From NCBI RefSeq assembly GCF_018622995.1, contig NZ_CP076022.1, positions 992,001-1,056,000 of the forward strand: a stretch of DNA of 64,000 nt, written 5' to 3'. The translations under genes were made by a program, and so were the position numbers. The notes under the pieces were generated by a model. That model saw only the letters and a program-made list of their open reading frames with translations. It did no database searches and was not told the origin of the DNA. Below are positions 35,081 to 43,565 of this stretch, piece by piece. The stretch's first letter is position 1. Each line of letters opens with the position of its first letter. Source of the stretch: Arthrobacter jiangjiafuii. Lineage in GTDB: Bacteria > Actinomycetota > Actinomycetes > Actinomycetales > Micrococcaceae.

Positions 35081-36160
35081 CTAGGCCCCGGCGAGCAGCT
35101 GGGGCAGGATGTGGTCGCGCAGCAGCGGGGAGAGATCGTCGCGCTCGAGCGCCTGTGCCGGGTCAAGCCACAGCAGTTCCTCGATCTCGGCGGCAGCAGC
35201 CAGTCCGCCGGCCTGCCCGGGATCGGAGATCGTGTAGGCGAACAGCCCCGCGTCGATGAAGGTGTTCTCCTCGTTGGCGGCCGGACCGTACCAGTGGCCC
35301 AGGACCTCGAGGTCCGTCTCGGCCAGGGCCAGGCCCAGCTCTTCCCGCACCTCGCGCACTGCAGCGCCGCTGAAGGACTCGCCGGGCTCCAGCTTGCCGC
35401 CGGGCTGCATGAACTTCGAGGTCCCGCGCTTGCGGACCAGGAGCACCCGGCCGGCGCCGTCGCGCACCAGGACCGCCGAGAGGGTCAGGACCACGTCGGG
35501 CTCCGTCCCCGGAGGCAGGAACGCCGGATCCATGTGGGTGAGCCGGGGATCCTTCTGCAGGCCGGTGAGCCCGTTCCAGGACAGGTTCACCAGGTGGGCC
35601 GCCACTGTGGCCTTGTCGGGGGTCCGGGCGTCCAGCCACCACTGGCCGGTCATCGCGACCATGCCCACCAACATCTGCGCGTACATCCCGCCTACCTCGG
35701 CGCTCAGCCCGCGGTTGCCGAATTCCTTGGACAGGATGTGCTCCACATGGACGGTTACACGGGAGAGCAAGGTGGCGAAGGTGCCTTCAGGCTGCGACGG
35801 CGGGGCATCGCGCACCAGAATCCGGAACCCGTCGGTATGGCCTTCGATGTAGTCCAGCATCGAGTACGCGGCCCGCTCGATCAGGATCCGCGGGCCGGCG
35901 TCGGCGCTGAGCGCTTCGGTAATCACGGCCAGCAGCCGGTCAAACTCGGCATCAACCACCTCGGTGTACAGCGCTTCCTTGGAACCGAAGTGCTCGTAGA
36001 CCACCGGCTTGGAGACCCCGGCAGCAGCGGCAATGTCCTCGATGGTGGCGCCGTCCAGCCCACGCAGGGCAAACAGGCCCCGGGCGACGTCGATAAGCTG
36101 GGCGCGCCGCTGCGCGCCGGTCATGCGCAGGCGTGCCCCGCGTGCCGGAATTCTAACCAC
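35081..36160 (-). CDS. TetR-family regulator fused to a Nudix hydrolase domain
   Basis: A 359-residue single frame. Residues 1-205 are a TetR regulator: HTH segment [20 protein letters not shown] and a helical ligand domain. Residues 225-359 are a Nudix domain with a complete box (GX5EX7REUXEEXGU), [20 protein letters not shown] then ELGLAL, about 250-275. The join reads [20 protein letters not shown] with no stop, where two separate genes would be expected. The Nudix part should hydrolyse a nucleoside-diphosphate-linked substrate, so the protein may sense or clear its own effector. Of three tandem GTGs, 36160 is 6 nt after the minus-strand TAGACT box (36172-36167), suggesting a leaderless start. 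Confidence 0.8.
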   Translation of the reverse strand: MVRIPARGARLRMTGAQRRAQLIDVARGLFALRGLDGATIEDIAAAAGVSKPVVYEHFGSKEALYTEVVDAEFDRLLAVITEALSADAGPRILIERAAYSMLDYIEGHTDGFRILVRDAPPSQPEGTFATLLSRVTVHVEHILSKEFGNRGLSAEVGGMYAQMLVGMVAMTGQWWLDARTPDKATVAAHLVNLSWNGLTGLQKDPRLTHMDPAFLPPGTEPDVVLTLSAVLVRDGAGRVLLVRKRGTSKFMQPGGKLEPGESFSGAAVREVREELGLALAETDLEVLGHWYGPAANEENTFIDAGLFAYTISDPGQAGGLAAAAEIEELLWLDPAQALERDDLSPLLRDHILPQLLAGA

Positions 36161-36166
36161 CACCAC

Positions 36167-36172
36167 AGTCTA
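36167..36172 (-). promoter_or_regulatory. Leaderless -10 box of the TetR-Nudix gene
   Basis: Minus-strand TAGACT ends 6 nt before the third of three tandem GTG codons (36160). This spacing, seen repeatedly in the window, decides the start. Confidence 0.4.
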
Positions 36173-36177
36173 CGGTC

Positions 36178-36208
36178 TTGACATCCGGGGCCGGCCGGCG
36201 CGTAATAC
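36178..36208 (+). promoter_or_regulatory. Possible promoter of tRNA-Gln and glmU
   Basis: A consensus -35 TTGACA (36178-36183) and TAATAC (36203-36208), 19 bp apart. It is 76 nt upstream of the tRNA from the expected start. The spacing is long, so this is tentative. Confidence 0.4.
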
Positions 36209-36290
36209 GGGCCCTGCGGCGGTTCAACTCGCGCCGGTGTCGCCGGACATGGCAAACTAAACACTTGTGTGCGGGGTGACCTGCACATTT

Positions 36291-36362
36291 TCCGCCCTGG
36301 TGTAATGGCAGCACCCCGGCCTTTGGAGCCGTGGAGTATAGGTTCGAATCCTATGGGCGGAA
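36291..36362 (+). tRNA. tRNA-Gln (anticodon TTG)
   Basis: A 72-nt cloverleaf. The acceptor stem TCCGCCC (36291-36297) pairs with GGGCGGA (36355-36361), discriminator A at 36362. The anticodon loop CTTTGGA has TTG at positions 34-36, reading CAA (and CAG by wobble) as glutamine. The T arm is ATAGG-TTCGAAT-CCTAT. CCA is not encoded. It lies 73 bp upstream of glmU and may be processed from the same transcript. Confidence 0.95.
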
Positions 36363-36435
36363 CGGCAAACGCCGGGCGCAGGCCCGGTTGCCTGCCACCA
36401 CTTCAGCGGCCGGACCACAACAGGAGCGCTTCTTC

Positions 36436-37971
36436 GTGACCAATCAGGATGCCGAATCCACCGATAGCGCCCCCAGCGGCGGACCAGCGGCCGTGATTGT
36501 CCTGGCCGCCGGAGCGGGGACCAGGATGAAGTCCCGCACTCCGAAAATCCTCCACCCGGTCGGCGGCACCTCGATGATCGGCCACGCCCTGGCCGCGGCG
36601 CAGGCGCTGTACCCCCGGGCCCTCGCCGTCGTCGTCCGGCACGAGCGGGACCTGGTGGCAGCGCACGTGGCAGCCGCCGCCCCGCAGGCTGTGATCGTGG
36701 ACCAGGACGAGATTCCCGGCACCGGCCGCGCTGTCCAGGTTGCCCTGGAGGCATTGGACGCCTTTGCACCGCTGGACGGCACCATCGTGGTGACCTACGG
36801 TGACGTTCCGCTGCTGGAGGCGGACACCCTGCGCCAGCTGGTAACCGTGCACCAGATCGACGGCAACGCCGTCACCGTGCTGACCGCGCACCTCGACGAT
36901 CCCACCGGCTACGGCCGGATCCTGCGCGCCGAAGACGGCACGGTCACCGCGATCGTCGAGCACAAGGACGCCGACGACGCCCAGCGCGCCGTCACCGAAA
37001 TCAACTCGGGCATCTACGCCTTCGACGCCGCCGTGCTGCGTGAAGCGCTGTCGAAGGTCACCTCCGACAACTCGCAGGGCGAGATGTACCTCACCGACGT
37101 CCTCGGCCTGGCCCGGGCCAACGGCGGCCGCGTTGCCGCCGTCGTTACCGGTGACTTCTGGCAGGTGGAAGGCGCCAATGACCGCGTCCAGCTCGCCGCG
37201 CTGAACGCCGAACACAACCGCCGGAACCTCGTCCGCTGGATGCGTGCCGGCGTCACGATCGCGGACCCCGCCACCACCTGGATCGACGCCGGGGTCACGC
37301 TGGCCGAGGACGTCACCATCCTGCCCGGCACCCAGCTGCACGGCACCACCACGGTGGCGCGCGACGCCGTCGTCGGCCCCGACACCACCCTCACCAATGT
37401 GAGCGTGGGGGAGGGCGCCAAGGTGGTCCGCACCCACGGTTCCGACGCCCGCCTGGGCGACGGGGCCGACGTCGGGCCCTTCGCCTACCTGCGCCCGGGC
37501 ACCGTACTGGGCGCCAAGGGCAAGATCGGCACCTTCGTGGAGACCAAGAACGCGAACATCGGCGCCGGATCCAAGGTGCCGCACCTTTCCTATGTGGGGG
37601 ACGCCACCATCGGCGAGCAGTCCAACATCGGTGCGGCGTCCGTTTTCGTGAACTACGACGGCGTAAACAAGCACCACACGACCATCGGATCGCACGTGCG
37701 CATGGGCAGCGACAACATGTATGTGGCCCCCGTTACAGTGGGCGACGGCGCGTACAGTGGAGCTGGAACGGTGGTCCGCAAGGACGTTCCGGCCGGCTCC
37801 CTGGCCATCAATGTGGCGCCTCAGCGCAACCTCGACGGCTGGGTGCTGACCAACCGGCCGGGCACTGCGGCAGCCGACGCAGCGGCCGCGGCCAACGCCT
37901 CCGCTTCAGCCACAGATTCCATAACCTCTTCCTCAGAAACTGATTCCCCCACGCGAGAAAGCGATCATTAA
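36436..37971 (+). CDS. glmU: Bifunctional UDP-N-acetylglucosamine pyrophosphorylase / glucosamine-1-phosphate N-acetyltransferase GlmU
   Basis: A 511-residue enzyme making UDP-GlcNAc for peptidoglycan and glycans. The N-terminal uridylyltransferase carries LAAGAGTRMKSRTPKILHPV, VTYGDVPLLEADTL and TEINSGIYAFD; the C-terminal left-handed beta-helix acetyltransferase shows hexapeptide repeats from about residue 270 (ADVGPFAYLRPGT, NIGAASVFVNYDGVNKHHTT). A 50-residue Ala/Ser tail follows, as in other actinobacteria. The GTG start at 36436 has AGGAG 9 nt upstream. Its stop overlaps the ATG of prs. Confidence 0.96.
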   Translation: MTNQDAESTDSAPSGGPAAVIVLAAGAGTRMKSRTPKILHPVGGTSMIGHALAAAQALYPRALAVVVRHERDLVAAHVAAAAPQAVIVDQDEIPGTGRAVQVALEALDAFAPLDGTIVVTYGDVPLLEADTLRQLVTVHQIDGNAVTVLTAHLDDPTGYGRILRAEDGTVTAIVEHKDADDAQRAVTEINSGIYAFDAAVLREALSKVTSDNSQGEMYLTDVLGLARANGGRVAAVVTGDFWQVEGANDRVQLAALNAEHNRRNLVRWMRAGVTIADPATTWIDAGVTLAEDVTILPGTQLHGTTTVARDAVVGPDTTLTNVSVGEGAKVVRTHGSDARLGDGADVGPFAYLRPGTVLGAKGKIGTFVETKNANIGAGSKVPHLSYVGDATIGEQSNIGAASVFVNYDGVNKHHTTIGSHVRMGSDNMYVAPVTVGDGAYSGAGTVVRKDVPAGSLAINVAPQRNLDGWVLTNRPGTAAADAAAAANASASATDSITSSSETDSPTRESDH

Positions 37972-38954
37972 TGAGCAGCGAGATCACCGCACAAGGTGAA
38001 AAGAAGCTTGTCCTAGCCACTGGCCGGGCCCACCCGGAGCTGGCCGAGGAGATCGCACGCTGTCTTGACACGGACCTGCTGCCGCTGGCCTCGTATGACT
38101 TCGCCAACGGCGAGATCTACGTCCGCCCCGGCGAGAGTGTCCGAGGCACCGACGCCTTCGTAATCCAGGCGCACCCCGCGCCGATGAACAACTGGCTGAT
38201 GGAACAGCTGATCACCGTTGACGCCTTGAAGCGGGCCTCCGCCAAGCGCATCACTGTGGTCTCCCCGTTCTACCCGTACGCCCGCCAGGACAAGAAGGGC
38301 CGCGGCCGCGAGCCGATCTCGGCCCGCCTGATCGCGGACCTGTACAAGACGGCCGGCGCTGACCGCATCATGAGCGTTGACCTGCACACCTCGCAGATCC
38401 AGGGCTTCTTCGACGGCCCCGTGGACCACCTGATGGCCATCCCGCTGCTGGCCGACTACATCCGCACCCGCGTGGATGTCTCCAATGTCACTGTCGTGTC
38501 CCCGGACACCGGCCGCGTCCGGGTCGCCGAGCAGTGGGCCGAGCGCCTGGGCGGCTCGCCGCTGGCATTCGTGCACAAGAGCCGGGACCTGACCGTCCCG
38601 AACCAGGCTGTGTCCAAGCAGGTTGTCGGCCAGGTCGCAGGACGCACCTGCGTGCTGATCGACGACATGATCGACACCGGCGGCACCATCGCCGGCGCCG
38701 TGCGCGTGCTGAAGGAGGCAGGCGCCAAGGATGTCATCATCGCCGCCACCCATGCCGTGTTCTCCGATCCGGCCGCCCGCACCCTGGCCGAATCCGGCGC
38801 CCGGGAGGTAGTGGTTACCAACACGCTGCCGATTCCCGCGGCCAAGCGCTTCGACCAGCTGACCGTCCTCTCGATCGCCCCGCTGATTGCCCGGGCCATC
38901 AAGGAGGTCTTCGAAGACGGCTCGGTGACGAGCCTCTTCGACGGTAAGGCCTAA
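37971..38954 (+). CDS. prs: Ribose-phosphate pyrophosphokinase
   Basis: A 327-residue class I PRPP synthase; it transfers pyrophosphate from ATP to ribose-5-phosphate, feeding purine, pyrimidine, histidine and (in actinobacteria) arabinan precursor synthesis. Motifs: FANGEIYVRPGESVRG, VVSPFYPYARQDKKGRGREP, VDLHTSQIQGFFD, VVSPDTGRVRVAEQWAE and the PRPP loop CVLIDDMIDTGGTIAGA. Its ATG overlaps the glmU stop (TAATG), so the two are coupled. Confidence 0.96.
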   Translation: MSSEITAQGEKKLVLATGRAHPELAEEIARCLDTDLLPLASYDFANGEIYVRPGESVRGTDAFVIQAHPAPMNNWLMEQLITVDALKRASAKRITVVSPFYPYARQDKKGRGREPISARLIADLYKTAGADRIMSVDLHTSQIQGFFDGPVDHLMAIPLLADYIRTRVDVSNVTVVSPDTGRVRVAEQWAERLGGSPLAFVHKSRDLTVPNQAVSKQVVGQVAGRTCVLIDDMIDTGGTIAGAVRVLKEAGAKDVIIAATHAVFSDPAARTLAESGAREVVVTNTLPIPAAKRFDQLTVLSIAPLIARAIKEVFEDGSVTSLFDGKA

Positions 38955-38988
38955 GGCCCGCCGGTCCGCACGGACCAACCGCTTTGCT

Positions 38989-39022
38989 GCTGCCCGTTCG
39001 GACTCCGGTTCGGACGGGCAGC
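38989..39022 (+). terminator. Long hairpin after prs
   Basis: A 15-bp stem with two G-T pairs (GCTGCCCGTTCGGAC at 38989-39003, GTTCGGACGGGCAGC at 39008-39022) and a 4-nt loop. No T-run follows. Its right arm contains the likely -35 box of rplY. Confidence 0.6.
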
Positions 39023-39038
39023 GTGCTGCTGGTAGGAT
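39009..39038 (+). promoter_or_regulatory. Possible rplY promoter
   Basis: TTCGGA (39009-39014), 18 bp, TAGGAT (39033-39038). Transcription would start near 39045, leaving a leader of about 180 nt. Confidence 0.5.
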
Positions 39039-39060
39039 GGTCTGCGATGCCTAGGCGAGG

Positions 39061-39180
39061 GAGAGGTCCGGATAGATCCGGGCAATACTCCGTTATCGAC
39101 GGTGGCTGGCAACTTCTGACCGCACGGACCTGATTCTCGGATCGGTGACCAAAGTGCGGCGCTGTTCCCATACCGGCGCC
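39061..39180 (+). promoter_or_regulatory. Structured rplY leader with competing stems (candidate cis-regulatory RNA)
   Basis: The leader holds a long-range stem, AGGTCCG (39064-39070) with CGGACCT (39125-39131), which cannot form together with a local hairpin CCGGA-TAGA-TCCGG (39068-39081). Further stems are CCGT/ACGG just downstream and GGCGC (39158-39162) with GCGCC (39176-39180). Mutually exclusive stems are typical of control elements. Ribosomal-protein genes often have leaders that bind their own product, so feedback by L25 is a reasonable guess. Confidence 0.45.
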
Positions 39181-39223
39181 TTCGTCCCGGCAACCACGGA
39201 ACATCCATAATCAGGAGTTTGAA

Positions 39224-39832
39224 ATGTCTGAGCAGAAGCTCGCAGGAACCGTCCGCACCGAATTCGGCAAGGGCGCTGCCCGCAAGGCACGCGTTGCCAA
39301 CCTCATCCCCGCCGTCATCTACGGCCACGGCGCCGAGGTCATGCACATCCTGCTGCCGGCCAAGGCCACCACGCTGGCTGTCCGCACCTCCAACGCCCTG
39401 CTGGAAATCGACGTCGACGGCGAATCCCACCTGGCCCTGGCCAAGGACATCCAGCGCGACCCGATCAAGCAGATCATCGAGCACATCGACCTGCTGACCG
39501 TCCGCAAGGGCGAAAAGGTCGAGGTTGAGGTCAACGTCCACGTTGACGGCGAACTGGCACCGGGCTCCTCCGTCTACAACCAGGAAGCCAACACGGTCCT
39601 GGTTGCCGCAGACGCCACGAACCTGCCGGAAACCATCGTGGTCAACATCGAAGGCCGCGTCGCCGGCGAGCACATCTACGCCAAGGACCTGGACCTGCCG
39701 GCCGGCGTCGAGCTGCTGCTGGACCCCGAAACCATGATCATCAACATCTCCGAGTCCGTTGTTCAGGACCTGGGCGCACCGTCGGATGAGCAGATCGCCG
39801 TTGCAGCTGCCGAAGTTGACGCAGAGGTCTAA
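39224..39832 (+). CDS. rplY: 50S ribosomal protein L25 / general stress protein Ctc
   Basis: A 202-residue L25 of the long, two-domain Ctc (TL5) type. The N-terminal domain (about 1-92) binds 5S rRNA: MSEQKLAGTVRTEFGKGAAR, then LIPAVIYGHG; the C-terminal beta domain (about 93-190) includes LLTVRKGEKVEVEVNVHVDG. A short acidic Ala/Glu tail ends the protein. The ATG at 39224 has AGGAG 7 nt upstream. It is followed by pth after 66 bp. Confidence 0.95.
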   Translation: MSEQKLAGTVRTEFGKGAARKARVANLIPAVIYGHGAEVMHILLPAKATTLAVRTSNALLEIDVDGESHLALAKDIQRDPIKQIIEHIDLLTVRKGEKVEVEVNVHVDGELAPGSSVYNQEANTVLVAADATNLPETIVVNIEGRVAGEHIYAKDLDLPAGVELLLDPETMIINISESVVQDLGAPSDEQIAVAAAEVDAEV

Positions 39833-39898
39833 TTCATCTCCGGGGTCTGCTCCCCGTAACGGAGCCGTCCGGTTCTTGTCGAAGGAGCAGTACCTGTA

Positions 39899-40486
39899 GT
39901 GAACAGCAACACCTGGCTTGTAGTCGGGCTCGGGAATCCCGGGCCCGGCTACAGCCGTAACCGGCACAATATCGGCCAGATGGTCCTCGATGACCTGGCC
40001 TCCCGCGTGGGCGGGAACTTCAAGACCCACAAGTCCCGGGCGCAGATCCTGGAGGGCCGGCTGGGCATCGGCGGGCCGCGCGTGATTCTGGCCAAGCCCC
40101 TGACCTACATGAACCTCTCCGGCGGACCGGTCTCGGCGCTGAGCAAATTCTTCGACATTCCGGCCGGGAACGTAGTGGCCGTCCATGACGAGATCGACAT
40201 TCCGTTCAACACCATCAAGCTCAAAGCCGGCGGCGGCGAGGGCGGGCACAACGGCCTGCGGGACATGAGCCGGGCCCTGGGCACCAAGGACTATCTCCGG
40301 GTGCGTGTGGGCGTCGGCCGTCCACCCGGGCGGATGGACACCGCCGACTACGTGCTGAAGGACTTCCCCTCCGTGGAGGCCAAGGAACTGCCGGTCCTTA
40401 TCGGCGATGCGGCCGACGCCGTTGAACTGCTGCTGACCGAGGGGCTCACCGCCGCGCAGCAGAAGTTCCACTCGACCGGGTCCTGA
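39899..40486 (+). CDS. pth: Peptidyl-tRNA hydrolase
   Basis: A 195-residue enzyme that frees tRNA from stalled peptidyl-tRNA. Motifs: VVGLGNPGPGYSRNRHNIGQ with the catalytic histidine in RHNIG, KPLTYMNLSGGPV, VHDEIDIPF (catalytic Asp) and GGGEGGHNGLRDM. The GTG at 39899 follows a GGAG about 12 nt upstream. The mfd gene that commonly follows pth in relatives is absent; the LAL array comes next. Confidence 0.95.
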   Translation: MNSNTWLVVGLGNPGPGYSRNRHNIGQMVLDDLASRVGGNFKTHKSRAQILEGRLGIGGPRVILAKPLTYMNLSGGPVSALSKFFDIPAGNVVAVHDEIDIPFNTIKLKAGGGEGGHNGLRDMSRALGTKDYLRVRVGVGRPPGRMDTADYVLKDFPSVEAKELPVLIGDAADAVELLLTEGLTAAQQKFHSTGS

Positions 40487-40582
40487 TACCGCCGATCAGT
40501 GCAAAGCCGTCCCGGGATGCGAGCAAAAGGTCCTGCTCCGACAGGTAATCCGTTCGTGAAAACGGGTACGGCACCCGTCATC

Positions 40583-40630
40583 CCCAACGTGCCTATCCCC
40601 ATTGTTGGGTGCCTGCAACGGGCCTAGAAT
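40583..40630 (+). promoter_or_regulatory. Promoter of the LAL array with an inverted repeat over the -35
   Basis: TTGTTG (40602-40607), exactly 17 bp, TAGAAT (40625-40630): one of the best promoters in the window. CCCAAC (40583-40588) and GTTGGG (40604-40609) form an inverted repeat whose centres are 21 bp apart, two helix turns, with the right arm on the -35 box. Transcription should start near 40637. Confidence 0.6.
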
Positions 40631-40636
40631 TGTTAC

Positions 40637-40795
40637 GTGCCTTCGGGCAACGCAAAGCTGGGGCCGGCGTCGGGAGGCCTCCGAGACTGGGCCACCCCCA
40701 TCTCGGCGCCGGTCCCTTTTGCAAGCAAGCAGGTCTTCGCGGCGACCCGCTCACAGCACCGTCCCCACCGCTCACAGCACTGTTTCCACCGCTGA
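40637..40795 (+). CDS. Candidate leaderless 52-residue leader ORF
   Basis: A GTG lies 6 nt after the -10 box, at the predicted transcription start, and opens 52 codons ending at 40795. The product begins VPSGNAKLGPASGGLRDW and ends with a repeated RSQHRPH/RSQHCFH sequence, giving four histidines and a cysteine in the last 14 residues. It is in a different frame from the regulator gene downstream, and ends 18 bp before the earliest plausible ATG (40813). It may be a leader peptide whose translation controls the LAL gene. No relative is known to me; existence as a protein is inferred only from signals. Confidence 0.35.
   Translation: MPSGNAKLGPASGGLRDWATPISAPVPFASKQVFAATRSQHRPHRSQHCFHR
40747..40793 (+). 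repeat. 21-bp direct repeat in the leader of the first LAL gene
   Basis: CCGCTCACAGCACCGTCCCCA (40747-40767) is repeated at 40768-40788 with four changes, then the first five bases recur. The repeat encodes the duplicated RSQHxxH part of the leader ORF but could equally be a pair of protein-binding sites two turns apart. Confidence 0.7.
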
Positions 40796-40926
40796 CTGCT
40801 CGATGCGTTTGTATGTTGTGGACGAAATACGGCATCCGGCGTACGCTCACAACAGTAGCCGCCCGTTATGCTTCAGCTGGGTTGCTGAAAACAGCTGTGA
40901 AAGCCGCGGGGGGCGTGGACAAACAT

Positions 40927-43536
40927 ATGTGGGGTGACACCAAAGGGCGGAACCTGCTTGTGGCCCGCACCGATTCGCTGGCGGAGCTGGGAGCGGCCCT
41001 GCAGGCAGGAGCAGGCGCGGTTGTCGTCGGGCCCGCGGGGATCGGCAAGACCGCACTCGTTCGTGCCGCCGCCGCTGCCGCCCACTTCCACGTGGTCAAT
41101 ATCCGGGGCAGCCAGATGTCGGGCCAAACCCCGTTCGGCGCGCTGGCCTGGCTCATCTCCGAGCTTCCGGCGGGCGTCTCCGAACGGCCGGTGCAGCTGC
41201 TGCCGCAGTTGGAGGCCCTGCTTATCAAGCAGGCAGCGGGGCTGCCGGTGCTGCTCCTGCTGGACAACGCAGAGCATCTGGACGGCTCCACCACCATGGC
41301 CGTCTCACAGCTGGTACGACGTTCCGCTGTCAAGGTTCTGGCCACAGTCGAGAATCTCGGTGCCGCCGCTCCCGATTTCCTGGCGTTGTGGCGTGACGGG
41401 CTGCTGCGCCGCATTGATCTGATCCCCTTTACCCTTGCCGAGACCGGGGCACTGATGGAATCGCTCCTGGGCGGCCGCGTGTCCTCTACGGCAGCGTTGG
41501 CCATGCAGAGCCATTCCGCGGGCAACCCCCATCTGATCAGGCTGAATACGCCTGTCCAGGCGAATTGCAAGAGCCTGGTCCAGAAGGGAGGCGTCTGGGT
41601 CCTGGCCAAGCCCCTGGTGTATTCGGCCCAGGTTGGGGAAGTCATGGCGGCCCGGCTGAAGCGCCTTGCACCACCTGAACGCTCCCTGGTTGAACTGCTG
41701 GCCCTGGCCGGGGGACTTCCGCTCCCGGCGCTCGTCCAGCTGGTTGGTTCCGAGGCCGTCGAAGCACTCGAGGAAATGCGGGTGGTCGAGGTCACGGAAA
41801 CCGGCACCGCCCGGTTGGCCGACTTCACCTCAGCGCCCGCTATCGCCGGCAGCGTTCCGCCCGGACGCAGCCGTGAACTTTGGGAGGCGCTCTCCGGCAT
41901 CATGGACCCCGAGCAACTCGATGCGCCGGCGCTGGCCGGTTTCGCGGGGTGGACTTTGGCCTGTTATGGCACCCTGGCACCAGCCACGGCACTGCGCGCC
42001 GCAGCCCTGGCCAACGCCGGTGACGACCCGGCGTCCGCGTTGAGCTATATCCGCTCCGTGCCGGCTGCCCGGCGGAGCCCGGGCATGGTGTTGGAAGAGG
42101 TAGGGGCGCTCATGGCATCCGGGTCCAACCTCGAAGCGTTGAAGGTGGTGGAGAGGTTTGAGGCTTCAAATGCTGCTGTCGCGGACACGCACACCAGGGG
42201 CGCGCTGATGCTCGGCAAGGCCGAACTGCTGCGGCTCGTGCCCACGCAGGGCGACCCGGACGTGGCACTGCGGGAGGCGGCCGCTGTCCTTGGCACGGGT
42301 AAGGACACGGCAGAACAGCGCACCACGGTACTGCTGACTCGCGCCGCCCTGGCAATCAACACCGGGCGCCTGCAGGAGATTCCGGCAGAACTGGAGCACA
42401 TCCCGACGCGAAAGGGCCTCCCGGCGGCCCTCCGAATCCAGGCGGCCTCGCTGCGGGCGCAATTCCTTGCGCTGACCGGCCGCGCCAATGAAGCGCTTGC
42501 CCTGATGAAGCCAATGGGCTGGGACACAGGCCGGACGTTGCCGCCCGGGGCCCGCTACCGGGTCTACACAAGGACCGTGATGGGGTTGATCAGCGCGGGA
42601 GAGCTTCGCCTTGCCGGGGAGCAGGTAGAGGCACTGTCCGAATGGGGAACCCGCAAGGCCTTCCGCGGCAGTTCCGGGGAAGTGGCAGCAGGCCTGGTCC
42701 ATGCGCTGGCAGGCAGGGCTGACAAGGCAATGCGGGCTCTGACATCCTCCATAAACCAGCTGCAGGTGCAGGATCCCACCGATGTCCTGCCCGTGGCGCA
42801 AACGCTGGCCGCTTATGCCTGCAGTCTGCAGGAAGACCACACCGCGGCCAAACAGTACCTCGCCGACGCGGCGGAATTTGCCTATCCACCAACTGCACAG
42901 GCAAAGCTGTTGACCGCCATGTTGCGGCTGCAGGCGGAACTGGCGCAGGATCCCGAGGCGCTGGGCGCACAGTTGCGTGCCATGGCCTCGAACTGTCTCG
43001 ACTCCGGGATGGTGGCAGCCGGCCTGGACTGCCTCACGGCTGCGGCCAGGGCCGGAGACCTGGAGGCAGCCCGCGAGCTCGCGGCAGCGGCAGAGCCTTT
43101 GGATGGCACATGGACCCGGGCCCAGTTCTGTTTCGGGGCAGGTCTGGCCGGCAGCGACCCGGAACTGCTGCTGGAATCGGCGCAGCTGTCCCTGGAGCTG
43201 CAGAACCATCTGCACTGCCATGCGGCAGCCAGTGCCGCCCAGCGCCTCCTGCGCGGCCGGCGCGATCAGCTTGGCCGCGCCCAGGGCCGGAGCGCCCGCC
43301 GGCTTGAGCATCTGAGCTTCCGGGAACTGCGCGACGCCAACTCCATCAAAGCGCGGCTTGAGACCCTCAGCCCCTTCGAGGCCGATTTGGCCCGCCGCGC
43401 AGCCGGCACCGCTACCCGGGAGGAAATCAGCCGTGCCTTGAACCTGTCTCCGCGGACCATCGACTGGCACCTCGGCAAGATCTTTGACAAGCTGCGTGTC
43501 TCCGGACGCCCGGAACTTGTCGAGGTCCTAGGCTAG
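40927..43536 (+). CDS. LuxR-family regulator with STAND ATPase domain (LAL 1 of 5)
   Basis: An 869-residue regulator. P-loop GPAGIGKT at residues 35-42; Walker B VLLLLDNAEHLD, with Asn where many have a second Asp; a typical segment after the P-loop, SGQTPFGALAWLIS; then a long helical, TPR-like sensor region (about 330-790); C-terminal LuxR helix-turn-helix (about 805-869) with SPRTIDWHLGKIFDKLRVSG. LAL (MalT-like) proteins bind ATP and an inducer, oligomerise and activate transcription. The start is uncertain: ATG 40927, ATG 40813, GTG 40915 and GTG 40961 are all in frame and none has a strong ribosome site; the extra N-terminal sequence is not LAL-like. Closest in the array to LAL 3 by its DWHL recognition helix. 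Confidence 0.85.
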   Translation: MWGDTKGRNLLVARTDSLAELGAALQAGAGAVVVGPAGIGKTALVRAAAAAAHFHVVNIRGSQMSGQTPFGALAWLISELPAGVSERPVQLLPQLEALLIKQAAGLPVLLLLDNAEHLDGSTTMAVSQLVRRSAVKVLATVENLGAAAPDFLALWRDGLLRRIDLIPFTLAETGALMESLLGGRVSSTAALAMQSHSAGNPHLIRLNTPVQANCKSLVQKGGVWVLAKPLVYSAQVGEVMAARLKRLAPPERSLVELLALAGGLPLPALVQLVGSEAVEALEEMRVVEVTETGTARLADFTSAPAIAGSVPPGRSRELWEALSGIMDPEQLDAPALAGFAGWTLACYGTLAPATALRAAALANAGDDPASALSYIRSVPAARRSPGMVLEEVGALMASGSNLEALKVVERFEASNAAVADTHTRGALMLGKAELLRLVPTQGDPDVALREAAAVLGTGKDTAEQRTTVLLTRAALAINTGRLQEIPAELEHIPTRKGLPAALRIQAASLRAQFLALTGRANEALALMKPMGWDTGRTLPPGARYRVYTRTVMGLISAGELRLAGEQVEALSEWGTRKAFRGSSGEVAAGLVHALAGRADKAMRALTSSINQLQVQDPTDVLPVAQTLAAYACSLQEDHTAAKQYLADAAEFAYPPTAQAKLLTAMLRLQAELAQDPEALGAQLRAMASNCLDSGMVAAGLDCLTAAARAGDLEAARELAAAAEPLDGTWTRAQFCFGAGLAGSDPELLLESAQLSLELQNHLHCHAAASAAQRLLRGRRDQLGRAQGRSARRLEHLSFRELRDANSIKARLETLSPFEADLARRAAGTATREEISRALNLSPRTIDWHLGKIFDKLRVSGRPELVEVLG

Positions 43537-43565
43537 GCCGGGCCGGTTGGAAGACAGGGGGACTG

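Noticed and set aside
40609-40926. 106-residue N-terminal extension of LAL 1
   Set aside because: The frame is open, but the predicted transcription start is at about 40637 and the extension has no LAL similarity.
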